Shown here: in pieces, positions 7,123 to 11,469 of the stretch | Layout of the letters: each line of letters begins with the position of its first letter | How positions within the stretch are numbered: position 1 is the first letter of the stretch | DNA from: Microbacteriaceae bacterium | Lineage (GTDB): Bacteria; Actinomycetota; Actinomycetes; Actinomycetales; Microbacteriaceae | NCBI GenBank assembly: GCA_011620705.1 | Contig: WOYR01000166.1 | Coordinates: 1 to 11,469 of the forward strand | Reading direction: 5' to 3' | Length of the DNA: 11,469 nucleotides | Translations under genes and position numbers: made by a program | The notes under the pieces: generated by a model | Seen by the model: the letters and a program-made list of their open reading frames with translations, nothing else | Databases searched by the model: none | Told to the model about the DNA's origin: nothing

Positions 7123-7611
7123 CTACCGCTTCGAGAACTGCGAGGCCTTGCGAGCCTTCTTGAGGCCCGCCTTCTTGCGCTCGATGACGCGGGCGTCACG
7201 GGTGAGGAAGCCGGCCTTCTTGAGTGCGGGGCGGTTGTTCTCGCGATCGATCTCGTTGAGCGCGCGGGCGATCGCCAGCCGCAGGGCGCCGGCCTGGCCG
7301 GAGGGGCCGCCGCCGGTGATCTTGACGATCACGTCGTAGCTGCCGAGCAGGTCGAGCACCTTGAAGGGGTCGTTGATCAACTGCTGGTGCAGCTTGTTCG
7401 GGAAGTACTCCTCGAGGCTGCGGCCGTTCACCAGGAAGGTGCCGGTGCCGGGAGTGAGGCGCGCTCGGGCGATCGCCTCCTTGCGGCGGCCGACGGCCGA
7501 GCCGCCGACGCTCAGGGCCGGGCGCGGGGCCTTGGGGGCCTCCTCGGCCGGAGTCTCGGTCGTGAAGCTCTCGACGAGCTCCTCGGGGAGGGCTTCTTCG
7601 ATCTTCGCCAT
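7123..7611 (-). CDS. rpsI: 30S ribosomal protein S9
   Basis: Ribosomal protein S9, a small-subunit head protein whose C-terminal tail reaches the P-site tRNA. The translated product has 162 residues: an acidic, Glu/Ala/Pro-rich N-terminal extension (about 1-32, including EEALPEELVESF), as seen in actinobacterial S9, then the conserved core from about GRRKEAIARARL. GGGPSGQAGALRLAIARAL is the family signature, and the C-terminus ends in the invariant SKR preceded by a very basic stretch. The start is ATG at 7611; an AAGGA ribosome binding site lies 11 nt upstream at 7627-7623, a little distant. It follows rplM by 54 nt and precedes glmM by 20 nt. The rplM-rpsI pair is nearly universal in bacteria. 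Confidence 0.98.
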   Translation of the reverse strand: MAKIEEALPEELVESFTTETPAEEAPKAPRPALSVGGSAVGRRKEAIARARLTPGTGTFLVNGRSLEEYFPNKLHQQLINDPFKVLDLLGSYDVIVKITGGGPSGQAGALRLAIARALNEIDRENNRPALKKAGFLTRDARVIERKKAGLKKARKASQFSKR

Positions 7612-7665
7612 GTTGTTCTCTGTCCTTGACGTCTGTGCTGTGTCGATGAGGGGCGGTGCGGCGCG

Positions 7666-8112
7666 CTACTGCGCGACCTGGCCCAGGATGTAGCTCTTCG
7701 GCTGCTGAGCGGCGTGCGGGTGCTCGGCGCCCGCGTAGACCTTCAGCTTCTTGATCTGCGCGCGGCCCAGCGAGTTCTTCGGGAGCATCCCGCGCACCGC
7801 CTTCTCGACCGCGCGGGTCGGGTGCTTCTCCAGCATCTCCACATAGGTCTCGCTGGACAGCCCGCCCGGGTAGCCCGAGTGGCGGTATGCCAGCTTCTTC
7901 TCGAGCTTCTGGCCGGTGAGGGCGACCTTGTCCGCGTTGATGATGATGACGAAGTCGCCCATGTCCATGTGCGGGGCGAAGGTGGGCTTGTGCTTGCCGC
8001 GCAGGATCGCGGCGGTGTGGCTGGCGAGGCGGCCGAGCACGACATCGGTGGCGTCGATGACGATCCACTCGCGCTTGATGTCCGCCGGCTTGGGGCTGAA
8101 CGTACGCGTCAC
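7666..8112 (-). CDS. rplM: 50S ribosomal protein L13
   Basis: Ribosomal protein L13, an early assembly protein of the large subunit. It has 148 residues, the normal length. Recognisable stretches are REWIVIDATDVVLGRLAS near the N-terminus, GDFVIIINADKVALTGQK in the centre, YRHSGYPGGL, AVRGMLPKNSLGR and KLKVYAGAEHPHAAQQP. The start is GTG at 8112; the sequence just before it (AGAAAGCAGTCATTCC) has no clear Shine-Dalgarno sequence. A promoter candidate inside the end of truA would give it a leader of about 125 nt, which is the likely place for any control of this ribosomal operon. In other bacteria L13 is known to repress its own operon; whether it does so here is not shown by the sequence. Confidence 0.98.
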   Translation of the reverse strand: MTRTFSPKPADIKREWIVIDATDVVLGRLASHTAAILRGKHKPTFAPHMDMGDFVIIINADKVALTGQKLEKKLAYRHSGYPGGLSSETYVEMLEKHPTRAVEKAVRGMLPKNSLGRAQIKKLKVYAGAEHPHAAQQPKSYILGQVAQ

Positions 8113-8239
8113 GGAATGACTGCTTTCTGTCGAGGTGTTCGTGAATCCCGCTCCGGTGTGCGTTCCCGTGCGTCGCGTGCTGCGAACTCAGAGAACCCGA
8201 CGATGGAGGGCTCAACGTGCTCGCGAGAATCGCGGGCAA
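8113..8239 (-). promoter_or_regulatory. Candidate long 5' leader of rplM
   Basis: This stretch lies between the predicted start of transcription and the rplM GTG. Near its 5' end is a perfect hairpin with 5-bp arms and a 3-nt loop (8222-8234; plus-strand arms CGCGA and TCGCG). It is enclosed by a second possible pairing of GGAGG (8244-8240) with CCTCC (8209-8205). The remaining ~90 nt to the start codon hold no structure I can support. The pairings are seen in the sequence; a regulatory role is inference. Confidence 0.35.
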
Positions 8240-8246
8240 CCTCCCA

Positions 8247-8275
8247 AGGCTACTCGATCTGGTCGTCCTTGTCCA
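8247..8275 (-). promoter_or_regulatory. Putative rplM-rpsI promoter in the 3' end of truA
   Basis: On the minus strand TGGACA (8275-8270; five of six bases match TTGACA) is followed by a 17-nt spacer and TAGCCT (8252-8247; TANNNT). It is the only pair of boxes in the window with a recognisable -35 at ideal spacing. The -10 box begins with the TAG stop of truA. TAGCCT is also the hexamer proposed as the -10 of coaA. It predicts transcription starting near 8240. Confidence 0.55.
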
Positions 8276-9182
8276 AGGCCGCCAAGGCCGGCCGCTTGGC
8301 CCTGGTCAGGATGGCGCGTTCCGCCAGCTCGGCGGGCTCCGGGTAGCCCACCTCGACCAGGGTGAGGCCGCGGGCCGGCAGCACGACGAACTCGCTCCCC
8401 CGCTCCGCCTCGTCGCGGATCCCCGCGAGCCGCGCGACCGGCAGCCTGCCCTCGCCGGCGGCCACGCATGCACCCACCAGCGCGCGGACCATGCTGTGGC
8501 AGAACGCGTCGGCCCGCACCGTCGCCACCAGCACCCCGTCGGGGTCGCGGCTCCAGCCGAAATCCTGCAGGGTGCGGATGGTGGTGGCGCCCGCCCGCGG
8601 CCGGCAGAAGGCGGCGAAATCGTGCAGGCCCAGCAGGGAGCGGGCCGCGGCATCCATCGCATCGGCATCGAGCTCGGCCGGATGCCACAGGGTGTGATTG
8701 CGGCGCCGCGGATCGTGGAACGCGGCGGCATCGGCGATCCGGTATTCGTAGCGGCGCCAGGCGGCCGAGAAGCGGGCATCGAACCCGGGCAGCGCGCGCG
8801 AGGTGCGGACCACCACCACGTCGGACTTCAACCCGGCGATCCCGTTGAGCCGGCGGGTCAGGGCGGCGACCCCCGACGGCGGCGGCGGCCCCCCGCGATG
8901 CGGACGGTCGAGGGCGGCCAGCTGGGCCGGCGTGAGGTCGAGATGCGCCACCTGGCCGAGTGCGTGGACGCCGACATCCGTCCGCCCCGCGACGGTCAGC
9001 GCCGGCGCGGGGCCGTGCTTCGCGAACACCGTCGCCAGCGCGCCTTCGAGTTCGCCCTGCACCGTGCGCAGACCGGGCTGGCGCGCCCAGCCCGCGAAGT
9101 CGGTGCCGTCGTAGGCCAGGTCGAGCCGGAGGCGCACCGTGCCCCGAGGCTCGTCGCCGGCGCGCGCGATCGACTCCTCCAC
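8250..9182 (-). CDS. truA: tRNA pseudouridine(38-40) synthase TruA
   Basis: TruA converts uridines 38-40 of the tRNA anticodon stem to pseudouridine. From the start chosen here it has 310 residues. The catalytic aspartate is D69 in AGRTDVGVHALGQVAH (65-80). DLAYDGTDFAGWARQ (21-35), FDARFSAAWRRYEYRI (134-149) and FCHSMVRALVG (227-237) are family blocks. Residues 93-104 form a Pro/Gly-rich insertion (HRGGPPPPSG) in the linker, and the C-terminus after about 285 extends the usual end. GTG at 9182 is preferred: a TAGACT -10 box ends 7 nt before it, which fits a leaderless message. Upstream in-frame codons run into the divergent promoter of the acyltransferase gene. GTG in GTVRLRL (codon 16) is a possible shorter start. 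It is upstream of rplM in the conserved block. Confidence 0.95.
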   Translation of the reverse strand: MEESIARAGDEPRGTVRLRLDLAYDGTDFAGWARQPGLRTVQGELEGALATVFAKHGPAPALTVAGRTDVGVHALGQVAHLDLTPAQLAALDRPHRGGPPPPSGVAALTRRLNGIAGLKSDVVVVRTSRALPGFDARFSAAWRRYEYRIADAAAFHDPRRRNHTLWHPAELDADAMDAAARSLLGLHDFAAFCRPRAGATTIRTLQDFGWSRDPDGVLVATVRADAFCHSMVRALVGACVAAGEGRLPVARLAGIRDEAERGSEFVVLPARGLTLVEVGYPEPAELAERAILTRAKRPALAALDKDDQIE

Positions 9183-9189
9183 CTTGGCG

Positions 9190-9195
9190 AGTCTA
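9190..9195 (-). promoter_or_regulatory. Putative -10 box of truA (leaderless)
   Basis: The minus strand reads TAGACT, followed by 7 nt and the truA GTG at 9182. The spacing is identical to that of the boxes before glmS and coaA. No -35 element or Shine-Dalgarno sequence is evident. The box supports both the start codon choice and an independent promoter that separates truA from rplQ. Confidence 0.55.
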
Positions 9196-9205
9196 GAGCG
9201 GCGGC

Positions 9206-9211
9206 TACGCT
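9206..9211 (+). promoter_or_regulatory. Putative -10 box of the acyltransferase gene
   Basis: TACGCT (TANNNT) lies 20 nt before the ATG at 9232. Transcription would start near 9219, leaving a short leader that contains TGGAG (9219-9223) as a ribosome binding site 8 nt before the ATG. The box lies 10 bp from the divergent truA -10 box, so the two promoters must overlap. No -35 is obvious. Confidence 0.45.
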
Positions 9212-9231
9212 GGGCCGTTGGAGTTCCGAAG

Positions 9232-11172
9232 ATGACAGCACCCCGATCCCCCGCCGCCAACGCCCGTCAGCCGCGTGCATCGTCGGCCGCGTGGCGGGCG
9301 GAGCCGGAGTTGCCGACGCCGTTCCGCGTTGCCGGGCTCGACGGCATCCGGGCGATCGCCGTCACCCTCGTGATCCTCTACCACCTGACCCCCGGCACGA
9401 CGGTCGGCGGCTATCTGGGTGTCGACCTGTTCTTCGTGGTCAGCGGCTTCCTGATCACCACCCTGCTGCTGCGGGAGCGCAGCACGACGGGGCGGATCAA
9501 TCTCCGCGCCTTCTGGACCCGGCGGGCCCGCCGCCTCCTCCCCGCCCTCGCCGTGCTGGTGCTTGCCTGCTGCACCGCGGCCTGGGCGATCGGCGGTGAC
9601 GTGCTCGTCGGCCTCGGCCTCCAGGTGCTCGGCGCCGCGACCTTCAGCAGCAACTGGCTGCTGCTCGCCGCCGGGTCGAGCTATTTCGGGGACAGCCTGC
9701 CCGAGCTGTTCCGCAACCTGTGGTCGCTCGCGGTCGAGGAGCAGTTCTACCTGCTCTGGCCGCTGCTGCTGGTCCTCGTATTGCTCCGGATCCCGCGCTG
9801 GGCCCGGATCGCCGGCGTCGCGGCGCTCGCCACCGCCTCCGCCCTCGCGATGGCCGCGCTCTGGACCCCCGCGGACGCGACGCGCGTCTACTACGGCACG
9901 GACACCCACGCCTTCGGCCTCGCGATCGGCGCCGTGCTGGCGATGCTGGCGAGCTCCTGGCCGACCCGCGCCCTCGAATGGCCGCGCCGCGCCCGACGGC
10001 TGCTCGGCGTCGCGGGACCGGTCGCCCTGCTGGCCCTCCTCGGACTCGCGGTGCTCATGCCGGGCGATGCCGCCGTCGTCTTCCGCGGCGGGCTCGTGAT
10101 CGTCGCGGTGCTGACCGCGGTCGTCATCGCGACCCTGCTCGTGCCGGGTGCGCCGCTGGCCCGCCTGCTCGAGCTCGGCGCGTTCCGCTGGGTCGGGCGC
10201 CGCAGCTACGGGCTGTACCTCTGGCACTGGCCGGTGTTCGTGCTCGTCGTCAGCGCTCTGCCCGGCTGGCGACGGGACGGCCTGCCGGGCTGGGCATTGG
10301 GAGGGATCGCGCTGGCGATCACCGTGCTGGCCGCCGCGCTGTCGTACCGCTTCGTCGAGCAACCGCTCCGCCGACTCGGCTTCAGCGCGGTCGCGCGCCG
10401 CATCCGGGATGGATGGCACGCCACGGCCCCGCGCGTCGTCGCGACCTCCGCCGCCGCCGTCCTCCTCCTGGCCACGGGCACCGGCGCGGTCGTCGCCCTC
10501 AGCTCGGATCCCGGTGTCGGCCAGACCCAGGCTCAGGTCGAGGCCGGGCGGCACGCGATCCACGACGCGGCCGCCCCGCCGCCCGTGCCGAGCGGACCAC
10601 CGGTTCCCGGGTCCCCGTCCCCGATCCCCTCCCCCGCGCCGGCGGCCGGCGATCAGGTCACCGCGATCGGCGACTCGGTGATGCTCGCCGCGGCTCCGCA
10701 GCTCGAGGCCGCACTGCCCGGAGTCGCCATCGACGCCATCGTGTCGCGCCACCTGGGGTCCGCCCCGGAGGTCGTGCAGGCCGAGCTGAACGCCGGAACC
10801 CTCCGCAGGATCATCGTCGTCGGGCTTGCCACGAACGGGCCGATCGACCGTTCCACCCTGGAGCAGGTGCGCGCGATGATCGGGCCTCACCGCGAGCTGG
10901 TGGTGGTGAACGTGCAGGCGCCGCGCGGATGGACGGACGGGAACAACGCCATCCTGTCGTCATTCGCCCAGAGCTACCGCAACGTCGAGCTCGCCAACTG
11001 GCACGATGCCGCGCAGCCGATCCTCGGCGACCTCAACCGCGACCAGATCCACTTCGGCCCGACCGGCGCGCGCGTCTTCACCGACTCCATCGAGGGCGCT
11101 CTGCAGCGCCTGGCCGAGCTGCCGCCGCTGCGCGACGAGCGCACCGATCTGTCGCTGCCCGCCCCGTTCTGA
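9232..11172 (+). CDS. Acyltransferase-3 family membrane protein with C-terminal SGNH domain (OafA/OatA-like)
   Basis: A 646-residue predicted membrane O-acyltransferase. The cytoplasmic N-terminus is followed by an acyltransferase-3 domain (about 34-382) with some ten hydrophobic helices. The R-X10-H motif is R40/H51 (GIRAIAVTLVILYHL). Further family motifs are GVDLFFVVSGFLIT (63-76), FWTRRARRLLPA (94-105), LWSLAVEEQFYLLWP (163-177) and GRRSYGLYLWHWPVFV (322-337). One more helix (about 401-422) leads to a Pro/Ser linker (446-472) and an extracytoplasmic SGNH domain (473-646). That domain has the nucleophile S482 in GDS (480-482), N535 in GLATNG, and the D604/H607 pair in DQIHFGP. OatA and OafA relatives acetylate peptidoglycan or surface polysaccharide, so the same is inferred here; the substrate cannot be read from the sequence. 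The start is ATG at 9232 with TGGAG upstream. It sits on the opposite strand between rplQ and truA, which are usually adjacent. Confidence 0.93.
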   Translation: MTAPRSPAANARQPRASSAAWRAEPELPTPFRVAGLDGIRAIAVTLVILYHLTPGTTVGGYLGVDLFFVVSGFLITTLLLRERSTTGRINLRAFWTRRARRLLPALAVLVLACCTAAWAIGGDVLVGLGLQVLGAATFSSNWLLLAAGSSYFGDSLPELFRNLWSLAVEEQFYLLWPLLLVLVLLRIPRWARIAGVAALATASALAMAALWTPADATRVYYGTDTHAFGLAIGAVLAMLASSWPTRALEWPRRARRLLGVAGPVALLALLGLAVLMPGDAAVVFRGGLVIVAVLTAVVIATLLVPGAPLARLLELGAFRWVGRRSYGLYLWHWPVFVLVVSALPGWRRDGLPGWALGGIALAITVLAAALSYRFVEQPLRRLGFSAVARRIRDGWHATAPRVVATSAAAVLLLATGTGAVVALSSDPGVGQTQAQVEAGRHAIHDAAAPPPVPSGPPVPGSPSPIPSPAPAAGDQVTAIGDSVMLAAAPQLEAALPGVAIDAIVSRHLGSAPEVVQAELNAGTLRRIIVVGLATNGPIDRSTLEQVRAMIGPHRELVVVNVQAPRGWTDGNNAILSSFAQSYRNVELANWHDAAQPILGDLNRDQIHFGPTGARVFTDSIEGALQRLAELPPLRDERTDLSLPAPF

Positions 11173-11229
11173 GCGTCACGGCTCCCGCCTCGCGGAGACG
11201 CCCGGCGACGGGCCTCGCGCTCGCCAACC

Positions 11230-11295
11230 CCGCAGGATTCGTGCCGAAGCGACGCAGAATCCCAGGAAAGCGCCGCTTTCGCACGAACCCTGCGG
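11230..11295. repeat. Palindromic intergenic element, copy B (possible bidirectional terminator)
   Basis: CCGCAGGATTCGTGC (11230-11244) pairs with GCACGAACCCTGCGG (11281-11295) over 15 positions with one mismatch (A11237 against C11288). Within it, GAAGCG (11246-11251) can pair with CGCTTTC (11274-11280) with one bulged base. A second, competing hairpin, GAAAGCG-C-CGCTTTC, occupies 11266-11280. It lies between the convergent acyltransferase and putative rplQ genes and matches copy A at 5598-5658 in its outer sequence and length. No T-run follows. The better-preserved arms make this the clearer copy. Confidence 0.8.
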
Positions 11296-11325
11296 TCCAC
11301 GAACCCGGCGTGGGTCGGAGCGGGA

Positions 11326-11469
11326 CTACGCCTTGCCGGCGCCGCCTTCGGCGTCCGCCTCGCCCGGCACCTCGACAGCGGGCTCCGCCTCGGCGACGGC
11401 CTCGTCAGGGGTCGCGGCGTCATCCGCAACCTCGGCACCCGCCTCGGCGGTGATCTCCTCGTCGGCCTC
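11326..11469 (-). CDS. rplQ: C-terminal tail of probable 50S ribosomal protein L17 (partial)
   Basis: The last 47 codons and TAG stop of a minus-strand gene whose start is beyond the right edge. The visible part is strongly acidic and Ala/Glu-rich (for example EADEEITAEAGAEVADDA and EAVAEAEPAVEVPGEADA), ending GGAGKA. No L17 core is inside the window. The name rests on two things: many actinobacterial L17 proteins carry such a low-complexity acidic C-terminal extension, and rplQ normally precedes truA in this block. Another gene with an Ala/Glu tail remains possible. Confidence 0.7.
   Translation of the reverse strand, partial: EADEEITAEAGAEVADDAATPDEAVAEAEPAVEVPGEADAEGGAGKA

Noticed and set aside
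9205..10890. About 560-codon open frame on the minus strand opposite the acyltransferase gene
   Set aside because: The translation is a Gly/Arg/Asp/Glu-rich repeat-like composition typical of antisense frames; the plus strand encodes a clear two-domain enzyme.
1..11469. tRNA or rRNA genes, CRISPR arrays, insertion sequences, prophage or defence genes
   Set aside because: Nearly all the sequence is accounted for by housekeeping genes. The only gaps over 100 bp (5554-5731, 8113-8249, 11173-11325) show no tRNA-like fold, regular spacer repeats or transposase fragments.

Overview
The window is high-GC bacterial DNA (roughly 70% G+C by eye) with GTG starts, ATGA gene overlaps and TANNNT-type -10 boxes. 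Its gene order is the conserved actinobacterial chromosomal block rplQ - truA - rplM - rpsI - glmM - (coaA) - glmS - acpS - alr - tsaE - tsaB - rimI. The coaA position and the acidic Ala/Glu-rich tail of the putative L17 suggest Micrococcales, most likely Microbacteriaceae. That family placement is inference; the genus cannot be read from the window.

Layout, left to right on the + strand. Positions 1-2670 hold a tightly packed minus-strand run: the first 13 codons of a probable rimI (cut by the left edge), tsaB, tsaE, alr and acpS, with ATGA overlaps or gaps of 10-25 nt. glmS (2697-4547, minus) lies 26 nt upstream of acpS in the direction of transcription and may lead this run. coaA (4603-5553, plus) diverges from glmS across only 55 bp, which holds two back-to-back -10 boxes placed so that both mRNAs would be leaderless. 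A 178-bp convergent gap with a palindromic repeat separates coaA from glmM (5732-7102, minus). glmM is followed by rpsI, rplM and truA on the minus strand. truA diverges across 49 bp from a large acyltransferase-3/SGNH gene (9232-11172, plus). A 153-bp convergent gap carries a second copy of the palindrome, and the last 144 bases are the 3' end of a minus-strand gene, most likely rplQ.

Function. GlmS and GlmM make glucosamine-6-P and then glucosamine-1-P for UDP-GlcNAc. Alr makes D-alanine for peptidoglycan. CoaA starts CoA synthesis and AcpS uses CoA to activate acyl carrier protein. TsaE and TsaB belong to the tRNA t6A machinery, RimI acetylates ribosomal protein S18, TruA makes pseudouridine in tRNA anticodon arms, and L13, S9 and L17 are ribosomal proteins. 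The acyltransferase is the accessory member: a membrane enzyme that probably O-acylates a cell-wall or surface glycan, sitting on the opposite strand between rplQ and truA.

I see no new defence, mobile or biosynthetic system. The items most worth a second look are a ~60-bp palindromic element present in both convergent gaps, the compact divergent leaderless promoters (glmS/coaA, and truA), a promoter inside the 3' end of truA giving rplM a leader of about 125 nt, the acyltransferase insertion, and an apparent excess of GGATGC over GGACGC.
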